Shown piece by piece: positions 11,433 to 22,710 of a DNA stretch of 64,000 bases. The DNA lies in the NCBI GenBank assembly GCA_019095985.1, contig CM032660.1, positions 9,763,833-9,827,832 of the forward strand, written 5' to 3'. Below the pieces are notes generated by a model. The model made no database searches and was not told the DNA's origin. It was given only the letters and a program-made list of their open reading frames with translations. Source of the stretch: Streblospio benedicti. Taxonomy: Eukaryota > Annelida > Polychaeta > Spionida > Spionidae. The translations under genes and the position numbers were made by a program. Every line of letters begins with the position of its first letter. Position 1 is the first letter of the stretch.

Positions 11433-14412
11433 AAGATTCTAATTCAGATTCAGGTCTGGGAATATGCCATGTCTACCACTTCCCATTTTTTTTCATCATA
11501 ACCATACTCTTTTTATAATACTTCAAATAATCCACCTGCAGGTAGCCTGCCATATAGTTCATTATCAAGCATGTAGATCCGTGTTTGATTATATTTGTCT
11601 CAAAGGCACAAAAATAGGACTAATATCAATATAGGTTATTAAAAAGTATGTATGTCAACGCACTATTATTGTACAGTGGCGAAGCCAGGTTTGCAAAAAT
11701 TGATGGCAAAATGGAACAAGACTATTAACTTTTTGTTGGGGGCTTAGTTGCATCCTGTGACTAGAAATTTTTTAATTTAGATCCTTTATAGCGTCTGAGA
11801 CTATTTCAAATAACAAAAATAACCTTAAAAGCCATATATAAAGCCAAGTTTCATTCAGGGTTTGATTGACGAACAATCCTCCAAAAAACAAGAGGTGAGC
11901 TGTTGGCCCATAGCTCATATGTAGAAGCTATACGGCCTTGTTGTATTTTCATATGTGACTTTTATGTCAGATTTATGATCATTAGTACTATGGTATGATA
12001 AACAAAGTAGAAATAAGTATGAGATGGTTTGAATAAATAGCACTTAATTTGTCAAGGACATTTATCAATAAGACCTTTCTTTGTTTTGCAAGTTTCGTGT
12101 GACTGCTTGCGCATCTTTTCTTTTTCCCTCAGTACCAAAAGTATGAACCCTCCCCCCCAATGCGCCAATTTGAAACTATGACACCCCTATGACTGCAGTC
12201 ACGAAAGTATTATTAGTCCCCCGTACCCCAACATCTGCCTGACCCAAACCTCCACCCCCCCACCCCACCATCCCACCCCCACCCCTTTAGCAAATTGTAA
12301 ATGACCGACCCTAAAACATAATGGACACAGTAAGAAGTTTACATGATCAAATCAGACGCGTGCCTGTACATGACAAGTCACGCAAACAAATACAACATAT
12401 AGAAATGACGTAATGACAACGTATGTAAATTTAAAAAATCCTATGATTTAACATGTTAAAATTGCATAGCAACAATTTCAAAAGCATTTAGGTTTTTATG
12501 ATCTGTGAAAGTTTCTTACGAATATCTCTGCCCACTAATATGTAGCCATCGATGGATGATATTTTAGAATATTATTCATGTTTATTATTATTATTCATTA
12601 AAATATGCAAACATAGAGGTGACTTCGTGCATTATAGTATACTACATATACGTTTATCAGTGTAAAGCATTTCCCTGATCTTACGATAATACCAAATAAT
12701 CCACACTCAACGAGTGTCTGCTTAGTTTTTTATAATAAATATGTTATATCATAACGGTCTCATGTATTGATCAATCTCGCAGATTGACACTCACCAAAAA
12801 TAGTTCAAATGCTTCCGTGACGTCATCAACTGTGATCAAAGTCGTTCCCAAATGAAATATTTGGAAAGCAAGTAATGTTTCAGCGTCGTGTTTGGTTTTG
12901 TTGAATCAATGGGTCATATAGCATCTGGGGAACTGACGAAATACATTTTTTGACAAATTTGTACCATATTATCAAGAAAACAAAAAGTTGACAAGAGAAC
13001 GTTGTGTTTTAATCTATTCCAAAGATAAATATAACCACTTTGCTGTAAGACTTGTTTCAGAATAATTGTTTATATAATGTCTTAAAGATTGCATGTTTGT
13101 AATGTAAAGTTGTAAATGATATTATTGAAATTAACATGCATCAATAAACATTCTTTTTCTATTGAAAGAGGATTGCTGCTATATCTTTATATGATGTCCT
13201 TTTTCGTTCTTCGACTGGGTTCGACGTATAACCACTGTTCACTTTGAACGCATATTTCGATGATGGTGTAATTATGCAACGCAAATCTCCGGCTCGTACC
13301 ATATTTTAGTAGCTAGGTCACTAAGAAAAAGCATCTTTCAGAAAAAATATTTAATATTGAATTTTCATTGTAGTACAGCCAATATACATCACATCCATCA
13401 AAATGAATTATAAAATACAATCATACAAAGTATTATTCACACAAATAAATTTAAACAAAAAGTCGACCTCTCGTAGAGAGTGGAAATAATCAATGTGTCA
13501 AGGAACAACTGATAAGAGGTACACTTTACCTTTAATCATGTTGAAATATTCTGTTCAAGTGATTGTGGACGAGTTGACTAATTCAATTGTGAGATGGGTT
13601 GATATGTACTTAACCCTTATTATCAGTACATAAAGGGTCCGTGTTTGTGACACATTTATATTTTTTTATCCGCTTACAGCGCTTTATTGGCGATAATGAG
13701 TCAAACGTGTGGGAACAAATGTAAGGATTTTGTACCCACAAATGTCTGGTTTTTATATTTACACCTTTTGACTCATTATACCTCGAAATGCTTCAGGTTC
13801 AATTGAGTTTATATATACGTTTTCGTATAACGTCTGGTCCCTGTAATGAGTCTAAGGTGTCAGTACAAAAACAGACATGTGTTGGGCATAAATGCCACAA
13901 AACAGCTCGTGACACTAAAATTTAACCGTCATCACGCAAAGAACCCACTGAGACCGGTATCAAGTAGATGATCAACACAATAGCTCATGTCTCGTGTCAA
14001 ACCCTCATGTAAACGGGATTTCTAGGCTTAAGGGTGTTATATAAATCTGTTATCAAAACACTGATAGTCGTGCAGACTAATGGCAGGGCTCGGGTTATAG
14101 AGAGGACGACCCAAAGCTCCCCCACCACCACCACCACCACCCCTAAGAAAGCCGGGCGTGTCGACAGAGCCGCCGGTCGCCGCCAAATGACCTGGACCTT
14201 GGTTCAGGCTCAGGCTCAGCGTATCCCCCCCACTGCTACCTCTTTTTATGTTAAATATTATATGTAAAGGTGTAAATAATTTTTTACAACTATTTGCTTT
14301 AAATGTTTGATATAAGCAAATATCGGAACAAATCTACACATATGTAAGTCGGATATCTAATGCTTTAATTTCATACTTCGATCGGCGGTTTAAGCCCCTA
14401 ATTCTATAGGAG
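11433..14412. other. Long intergenic stretch, no gene recognised
   Basis: No supported coding region. Contents: a C-rich patch at 12145-12310; three copies, in mixed orientation, of an AATGAGTC(A/T)AA..GGTGT..AAAAACAGACAT word between about 13690 and 13885; and a GC-rich island at about 14060-14240 with an (ACC)n run at 14123-14142. The island has a short open frame but no splice signals or recognisable motif. Confidence 0.5.
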
Positions 14413-17400
14413 TGATCAATGGCAGATCCAGGTTTTTTTTGGGAATATGGGACACTTTAAGGATTTCATAGTCAGGTTTTCCAAACAGTGATTTTTTCTC
14501 AGATCCTACCCCTTTTTTGTCAGCATCATTCAAAATGGGCCATTTTCTCCCTTGATCCTGTTAGAAGGTGTCTTGGGATCACCAATTGGCCGGGTGGACC
14601 TTTGGCACCAAAGTTTGAAATGAAAAATCTGCATTTCTTGTTATTCAAAATTTAAGGCCGCCATGATGATTGTGAAACGTCAGAATACTTAAATGGCACT
14701 AACTTTACCCGGTTTAGTTCGTAAACAAACAGCACTACAACATACGCTTGGCGTAAATGATGATGATAAACGGTGTCATTTAATAAGTTTTTATAGTCCA
14801 GCATTGGAAAATGGCTAATAAAAGCACTGAAAGTCATAACAAGAGTAATATTATTTCATTTTTAATAACAAGCGTTATTGATAATCTTCATGAAAAAAAG
14901 CGAAGAATAGGCGTCACTATAAAATATTGATTGTCAACAGTCTGTACATGTAAAATCTATTACATCTATAAGGATATCTGAACAAAAAATAATAAAAGCA
15001 CTGAAAGCTTAACAAGAAAAATACATTTCAAGATATTGCATAGTCATTTAATGTTTTTACACGTGGATATGAACAAAAAAAATACAACATAAAACCATTT
15101 GTTGTCATTTAATGAAATCAGTGGTCAAGTCCAAAAAAAACCATTAGGTAAGGAAAGGTTAAAGGTTAGCTCAGCTGTCTTGAGCGCCTGTCCTACAAAC
15201 AATGACTGGTTTGGTGTTAGCAGCAGACAGTGTGTTGGGCTCCACGGCCTTTCAAATACCTTTTATAAGCCTGACACTGAATTTCCTTACATGGAGAAAG
15301 ACCACAAATCAAACTGCATCAGTGAAGTCACATCGGGAGGTTCCCTTGTAAGTGCCCAGTGTGCTGAACCGGTACACAATATATTGGGGGGAGGGGCTAC
15401 CGCCCACGCAATATTGAACTCAGATAGTTGGGTAATGGGTATGTCGGGGTATGTGTGATCTGATGGATGGTGGAAAGTTAGATCTGAGAATTCTTACAGG
15501 TCACTTTCGGTCACCGAGAGCTGACTATGGGACTGCCTGTTAGCTGGGAGAATTCCTGATCAGATAACCCCGTGTCCCTGGCACATTGACGGTATAGAGC
15601 TTCCCATCTCTCTCTCTCTCTTCAAAGCGCTCTTCAGCCAAGAATGCTTCCAAGGATGACGACAAACGAGCATTTTACGGGGGATCTCAGCTCTCCCCAC
15701 GATCCATTGCGCAGCATCTCGTGATGGAGTTTATGGGCCTGTACATAGCACGTATTGGGTTACCACAAGTCATCAGGCAAGAAATGGTTCTCCAATGAAA
15801 AGCTTGGTCACATCGTGGTCAGGTTCCATTTATGCGATGGATCTGCAAGCACAAGGATGGGACGAGGACCACAAGAAATGATTGTAGACCTGCAGACAAG
15901 GCGGACGCAAGGTGGACAGTGTTGATCACTTCCTTTCATACACGGTGGTGGGGGCGAATGTCCACCTAGCCGGTACAACGGAGATTGTGGCGTCGTGCAC
16001 TCAGTGCTCCAGCGAAATGCCCAGGTTAGCAAGCATTTTTCGCTAGAAGGCCACCAAGTCAGCAACTCCGGGGCCTCTGTCGGCATAGCGTGATACAGGC
16101 TCTGTTCAAGACGGTGAAGGGACTGTCTGTGCCTGAGCCGACTTCATCAAGTCAATTTGGAGTACCCTACAATGGGCACTGCCGGCTCCAGCACGCCAGC
16201 CTTGCTCGCCCCGCAAGTCAAACACCCGGGGCATGAGGTGGAAAGGCGCTGGGGTAGACGGCGGCAATGCGCTTAAGCGTGGTCTCACTGACTTTACCAG
16301 CCCAACAGCTCGCAGTGGGAAGAAGAAGTCAATCACTGGGCACCTGCGCAGTGATCACGACACATGGATAGGTGAGGGCAGTTCGCAGAACAACTCATTG
16401 GCCTCAAGCAGCAACCACACTGCTCTAGAGAAGGAACTGTGAACGAAGGGAGACGGCCAGGAGCTCGACCTAGACAGTTTGGATCAGCAGCACATGACTC
16501 AGACAAAGCGGGGCAATGATTACAAGGAAGAGGCTGACCGCATTCAACCTGAGCACAATGACACTTTCGTAAGGAGTGCAACACCCTTACCACGGACCTC
16601 AACTCATTGACCTCCGACTTCCAGTAGCTCACCAATTAACAAAGCTGAAATCTCTCGGAGATGAGCTTGCATGAGCTAAAAAAGTGAATCGCGTCGAGTC
16701 CCAGGAATTAGTCTGGCTGATGAGATAGCGGCAGCACCCGACTGGTCTTCTTCGAAAGCATGGTTGAGGAACGCGACACAAGTGCAGGGGAGGCCGACCA
16801 ACTCAAGCAAAGTCTGGCCCTTGCTAAGCAGGAGGCACAGCTTGCAAAGGACTATGCGGCGCAGTGCACTCTTGACATGGATTACATGCACCGTCAAAGG
16901 TTTCAAGAACGGTGATAACCTCTGTGACATGTCCCTAACTTTCGCGAGCTAGTGGACAACCTGCGGCCGCTATACTCCCGTATGGGCACCCGAGTGAAGC
17001 CGACAGTCCACAAAGTAGTCAGCGAGGCAGTTGAATTGGAGCAACAACTGACGACTGTTATAGCCAATTCCAGTCTGTTGGCAACGCATCAGACTCTGTC
17101 CATATGCAGGGGCGACTGATGACATCAGCCTGGGGACTGGGGACTCCAGGGTGATGGCAAAGCCGACTGACGCAAGCGCCGAACACTCAGCTGGGGATCT
17201 TCCACAAGCAGTGGAGCCATATATCCATCTCCATCGCGAGTATGGAAATGGCCTCCGACTCAGTCCCGTGACATCACCCCCAGCTATGGAAGTGCCGGCA
17301 GTGGTGCACCAGCTGCAGCAAACAAGACCTCATCCAGCCGCAAGAAAGGGAATCTTGTACCTTCTGCTACGGAAGCAAGGGCAAGGAACCGCGAAGTGGG

Positions 17401-18348
17401 GGAGCACCGCTAAGCGGGACTCTGCCCTCCCCTTGACTACAAAGAAGTAGGCGCCAGGTTGGGAGGGGCACATCACGTCATCTGGACGAGTTGGGAGGTG
17501 GTGTGTCTGGTCAGCAAGTTGGTCATACTTTCGGATGGTGGCCGTAGCCCAGCAAAGCCGGACGGGCACGGCAAAATCTTGCCGCCTGGAACGTCAAGGG
17601 AGAAAGGATCATCCTCGCAGGCGGTGGGCCAGTTACTACCCCCCGCCTGTAGGAGTTGGACTTTTTACGTTCATTGTTGATCTGACCTAGAGTGGCTTTA
17701 GTATTCCTTGTGGTCGGCTCATGTACTCTACACAGTACCTTTCCGACCTCATAGCCAGTGACCCCGCCTTAGTAATAGTTTCCTTGTCACTTTTTAACGT
17801 TACAGTCCCTTTTTTACATTAATTATATTCTAATGATAATGAATTCTGAAAATCCTGCTACATTTCTATGAGTGCTTTATAATTTTCCACATTCATATCC
17901 CGTGTGTGTACTAGTGTGCATGTATTGACATGCTTTACAGTGGCTCTGTAAGTTATCTTAAAATGTATCACTCTTAGTGACCTGTTATTGCTTTCATTGC
18001 TTTCATTGAAATCCTTGACCATAAAAACCTACTAAATGACATTAATATCCTCTTTCTATGTTGTATATTTTGGGAGTTAGAGCCATTTTAAAGTATTCTG
18101 GCGGCCATCGTGGCGGCCATCTTGAATAATGGGAAAATGCTACAGGGTGCCAAAAGCCACCCGGTCAATTGGTGATCCCAAGACACTCTTCTAACAGGAT
18201 CAAGTGAATAAAAAGGGGTAGCTACCTGGCACCATGACTATCATGGGTTTTCGTACTTGTAGCGGTCGATGGCGGACGTGTAAAAAACCTAGGAAAATGA
18301 AGTATTTTGTCCCCCATCCCCCCTCCCCCGGATTTGCCCATGGTGATC
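14413..18348. mobile_element. Inverted-repeat DNA element C with GC-rich cargo
   Basis: Left arm 14413 to about 14850 is the inverse of right arm about 17960-18348. Clear shared words: GTGTCTTGGGATCACCAATTG, CTTGATCCTGTTAGAAG, GGCCGCCA(T/C)GATG, CAGAATACTT and TGTCATTTA(A/G)TA. The arms carry the same GGCGGCCATCTTGAA theme as elements A and B. The interior is about 2.6 kb of GC-rich decayed coding sequence (15100-17690), again flanked by AT-rich DNA. No transposase was found. Confidence 0.7.
15100..17690 (+). pseudogene. GC-rich coding fossil inside element C, coiled coil plus gag-like knuckle
   Basis: Plus-strand reading gives protein-like pieces: around 16760-16915 a heptad-rich coiled coil (VEERDTSAGEADQLKQSLAL and on), around 16945-17080 a helical piece with FRELVDNLRPLYSRMGT, and around 17340-17400 a Cys/Gly/Lys-rich patch resembling a zinc knuckle. 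The order coiled coil then knuckle suits a gag-type or nucleic-acid-binding protein. GC content is far above the surroundings, so the cargo comes from a differently composed source. It is broken, with many breaks, and looks old. A captured host gene is the main alternative. Confidence 0.4.
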
Positions 18349-19199
18349 ACCACTTTTGCCCTAGCAAATGATGCCTGGCAGAAAGCCTCCTTCGTTGATT
18401 AACCATCATTTAGAGGACGGTTTATAAAAATGTGGAACGGGGGAAAAAGTCTGAACAAATTAATGTCGTAATGTAACATATATAGTGAAATATATATTAA
18501 TTATCATACTTAATGCAATACTAATATAGATTATTTATGTTTTTTTTTTTTTGTTACAAATGTCACTGAAGGTTTTATTCTATGAATAAATGAAACAAAT
18601 TGGTTTAAAGTACAAAAATATGTAATGTTTCTTTATCAACTGTATACATGTATATTATCTCTTAATATGATATTTATGTATGTAGGTATTTGATTTACAA
18701 TGAGAAGCACTATGACGTAAAGTGACACAATCATATCATCCACATCAACCAAAGTAAAAGGGAGTATCAAACACAACACTACCATCATCGAAACGAATTT
18801 TTGACGGCCCAGATTATACTATTCCGCCTCAGGTACTGCATTTGTAATCATACATACTGGAGTGTACGAATTTTATAGCCAGACTATTTTTTTGACTAAC
18901 ACTCAAGTCAATCAAAAGTCTTGATTTTAATTACATGGGAGTATTAAAATGAATAATTTCTATATATGCTAAACTACTATTACTATTGTATTGCAACACA
19001 CATCGTAATATTTTTTCGCTTGATATTGATTAATGCTGTAAATTCAGTTCTCCTCAAATTCATAAATTTCTTGATTCTAAAGTATGTATCATTTCAGTAT
19101 ATATCTTAATTGCCCATAAGACAACATGTGATTTTTATAATTTTTCATTGGTTTGATAAGAAAGACAACGAGAAAATACGTTAAAACTGACAAACCATG
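18349..19199. other. AT-rich intergenic stretch
   Basis: Only short frames and poly-T/A runs (for example near 18540-18553). Nothing recognised. Confidence 0.6.
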
Positions 19200-19775
19200 A
19201 CAACTCTAAATGCCGCGTCCCCACTGCTTCCGGCGCACTGAGAACTTACTAGGAACTTACGCCCAGCTAATAAAAAATCGGTCGGATAACTAGATTTTTT
19301 CATCTACGCTAAGTATCTGCCGACTACGCTGACCTTACGCCGACCGAACGTTCCTTAAGGCTGCTTGGGCTGCTCAAAACATCGAAAGAGTAAATGGCAT
19401 ACGCCAATATACAAAAATCAATAATCCATTGATTTTTGTATGTCGACCATATGCCAAACATACGTCAAACATACTACGCCAAACATGCGCCGAACATGCG
19501 CGTGTATTGGGGTAGATGCTTGGCAGATGAAAACGTTGGCGTAACTTGCAGCACATGGAGCGTACGATGGCGTACATTCAGCAGGTGTTCAGCGTATTGT
19601 AGGCGTATGTTCAGGGGATAGCAGACAGTGAACGCAATCCCCCGCGTAACCCCGACGCTCGTCACACCCAGACTTTTTATTTTGTGCGTCGGTTGTGCGG
19701 GATTACGACCTTCTCCTTGCTTTCACCGCTCTGCTTTTCTTACGCCGGGTTTACGCCGGCTGTGAGTTGACTATG
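19200..19775. repeat. TACGCC/GGCGTA-rich block with perfect small hairpin
   Basis: A GC-rich island in AT-rich DNA. TACGCC or its inverse GGCGTA occurs at least nine times, with further TACGCT/AGCGTA variants, in both orientations. A perfect hairpin with a 14 bp stem and 5 nt loop sits at 19409-19441. Such spaced short words in both orientations are known as transposase-binding subterminal repeats in MITEs, which is my reading here; clear terminal repeats were not found. Overlapping open frames are by-products of the repeats. Confidence 0.55.
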
Positions 19776-22313
19776 CGCTGGGGGAAAAATCTTTTTAATG
19801 CCAAAGGGGTTATCTATCAGCAGATGCTCGAGGTATAAACTTTTTGCCTGAAATCCCTGGAATTTATGCTTCTACCATACGCAGAAATTAGTGATGTGTG
19901 TTTCAGGAGAATGGCGCTTTTTTCATCATGACAAATGCCTTAACCACCAAGAGCCAAACCCCAGATAAGTGCGGAGCGGTAGGTATTATCAACAAAAAAA
20001 TACTTTTCAAAGTTATACATCCATTTAATTATTTTCATGCCCTTTTCCGTATTATTATCATTATTAGCTAAATAATAATAATTAATAAACAAGTTAGTGC
20101 AAAGAACTATTTATATATGGGCAAAGCTTAGGTGACATTGAAATACAAAAACGTCACTTTTTATGAAGTAAAAAGTAACTTTAAAAAGCATCAATTGGTG
20201 GTATCAATAAAAGATACATTTTTAGATAGATTGCAGAAAGCCATAATAAACATAATGGGAGGTGGGTGTATAAAATCAAATCAGACTATTTTACACAATA
20301 AAGGAAAAGCAGCGTACTGTTTGTAGTAATGATACTGAGTAATATTGTGCTGCAGGGATTATAATTTCTTCACAGGGGATTAGCAAAATGATATAATCCT
20401 TCAACTTAACTAACTATTCTTCAGTAAAATGCCAGTATCTATTTTGAAAATAGTATATGTAACCTGTTTAGTTGGTCGCTTATGTTCATGTATAAATCAC
20501 AGTTAAAATAATCTCAATCTGACTCGAACATAAAATACCTAAACTTATATACACAGGACTAAAATGCAGTACAACAGGCAATACAAATCCAAATGAAAGA
20601 TGAAACTGCGACATGATAAACATATATAACATAGAGGAAACCTATAGCAAAATCACGGAGTATAAAAAACAACTAGCAATTGAATAAATAACAAGTGTAC
20701 ACATTGGCAGAGAGGCTACCAATGTGTGTAAAAACAACTATAAATGATTATTCGGTTAGTCAAACATAAATATGATGATGACAATGAACCCAGAGGGTTA
20801 CATATGCAACTGATAAACAGTTTTTTCATTATAGTTAAGTTGATTTTATAGCAGCATTGGAAAGGAATACAATTAATACATGTAGGTTGAAAAGACATGG
20901 ATACTGATTTGCAGTTATATTTTTGCGCCACCCTGTAATGGTGGCAACTTCAAACCTGTGAAATATTGAAAAATTGTGATGTTCAATTTTTTTTGAGAAA
21001 TATCATTTACACAGCTCTAATTCTTTGTCTTTATTATTAATTATATGTATGGTTTATAGATATATAAAGAACATATAATCTTAAGATCGGGAATTCTTTA
21101 TTATAGCTATACAACCCAATATTGTCTATAAAATTAAGAACTGACAAAGCAGCCTAACATAAACAAATTAATTCAAATTTTATTTTTTCAATATTGCTAT
21201 TTAACCAAGGTTATTAGAGTAAAACTAATGATGGATTATCGTTTTAAAAATTCTACTTTACTTAATTCCAATGCCAAACAAAATAATAATAGTATGTCAA
21301 ATTATCGGCAAGTATTATATATAAATAGTTTTAACAAGTTAGTGCAAAGAACTATTTATATTTATGGGCAAAGCCATCACTCATTAATTAGACAGTGCAT
21401 ATTAGCACTTGGACTTAAAAGCCTTTCTACAATCAATGCTCTCAACAGACTTGCATCCATTGCATGTTCTTTTGTAATGTTCGACTGTATGTTATTGTTT
21501 ACGTGACATTGAAATGCAAAAATGTCACTTTTATGAAGAAGGAAGAGGTAATTTTAAAAAGCATTAATTGGTGGTATCAGTGCATCACTATATAGGGGTA
21601 GGAAATGTATGGATATCAAGTTTTATTTCAAATCCAAGTTAATGCAAATAAAAGATACATTTTGTAGGTAGATTGTAGAAAGCCATAATAAACATAATGG
21701 GAGGTGGGTATATAAAATCAAATCAGACTATTTTACACGGTAAAGGAAAGCAGCATACTGTTTGTAGTATTGATACTGAGTGAGTTCGAAAATTACAGAT
21801 GCATTGTTAGGGGGCCCCCTCTGCCTTAATTGTGGCTAGCCTGGTGACAAAGCCACTCAAGCATAACACAGGGATTAGCAAAATGGTATAATCCATCAAC
21901 TCAACTAACTATTCTACGGTAAAACGCCAGTATTTATTTTGAAATAGATTTTGAAATAGAATATGCAACTGATAAACAGATTTTTCATTATAATGAAGTT
22001 GATTTTATAGCAGCATTGGAAACGAATACAATTAATACATGTAGGTTGAAAAGACATGGATACTGATTTGCAGTTATATTTTTTGCGCCACCCTGTAATG
22101 GTGGCAACTTAAAACCTGTGAAATTTTGAAAATTTGTGATGTTCAATTGTTTTTAGAAATATCATTTACACAGCTCTAATTATTTGTCTGTATTATTAAT
22201 TATATGTATGGTTTATAGATAAATAAATAACATAATCTTAGATCGGCAATTTTTTATTATAGCTATACAACCCAATATTGTCTATAAAATTAAAAACTGA
22301 CAAAGCAGCCTAA

Positions 22314-22541
22314 CATAAACAAATCTCTACTGTTTATATTTTGGGAAAATTTCCAGACGTTTCGCCATGGTGTATGGCTGGCTTCATCAGATGTTGTACA
22401 ACATCTGATGAAGCCATGTAGTACAATTACATGGCGAAACGTCATAAGTTTCAACATATATAAACAGTAGAGAATGGTAAACTATTACTATTATTATGAA
22501 TCTACCTACTGTCACTAACCTACATTCGATCATAAACAAAT
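22314..22541. mobile_element. Hairpin insertion 2 with 11 bp target duplication and preserved empty site
   Basis: CATAAACAAAT is at 22314-22324 and 22531-22541; the sister tandem unit has it only once (21158-21168) with no insert, so the event is exact. The 206 bp insert has a 148 bp palindrome (22325-22472, CTCTACTG..CAGTAGAG) and a 58 bp tail. Both arms contain CTGATGAAGCCA..TGGCGAAACGTC, the core words of hammerhead ribozymes found in Penelope-like terminal repeats. Most likely a Penelope-derived non-autonomous insertion. Confidence 0.85.
22356..22443. ncRNA. Paired hammerhead-like ribozyme cores (one per strand)
   Basis: Plus strand 22405-22443: CTGATGA, then an 8 bp stem (GCCATGTA/TACATGGC), then GAAA and CGTC. 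Minus strand 22390-22356: CTGATGA, a GCCA/TGGC stem, GAAA, CGTC. This is the CUGAUGA-stem II-GAAA core of the hammerhead. Stem III is minimal and stem I does not pair well, so activity is doubtful; relics are likely. Confidence 0.35.
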
Positions 22542-22710
22542 TAATTCAAATTTTATTTTTTTCAATATTGCTATTTAACCAAGGTTATTTGAGTAAAACT
22601 AATGATGGATTATCGCTTTTAAAATTCTACTTTTACATAATTCAAATGTTAAACCAAATAATAATAGTATGTCAAAGAAGTGGCAAGCATTAAATATAAA
22701 TAGATTAACA

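Larger units (their letters stand above)
20088..22710. repeat. Tandem duplication, two ~1.2 kb units
   Basis: Unit 1 runs about 20088-21330 and unit 2 about 21331-22710 in the same orientation. Matching landmarks: AACAAGTTAGTGCAAAGAAC (20088 and 21331), CATAATGGGAGGTGGGT (20252 and 21696), GCGCCACCCTGTAATGGTGG (20924 and 22085) and TGACAAAGCAGCCTAACATAA (21142 and 22298). Unit 1 holds about 330 bp near 20470-20800 that unit 2 lacks; unit 2 holds extra DNA near 21380-21505 and the hairpin insertion at 22314-22541. Non-coding as far as visible. Confidence 0.85.

Noticed and set aside
19374-19665. Overlapping frames on both strands in the TACGCC island
   Set aside because: They follow from the repeated short word; no codon bias or splice sites.
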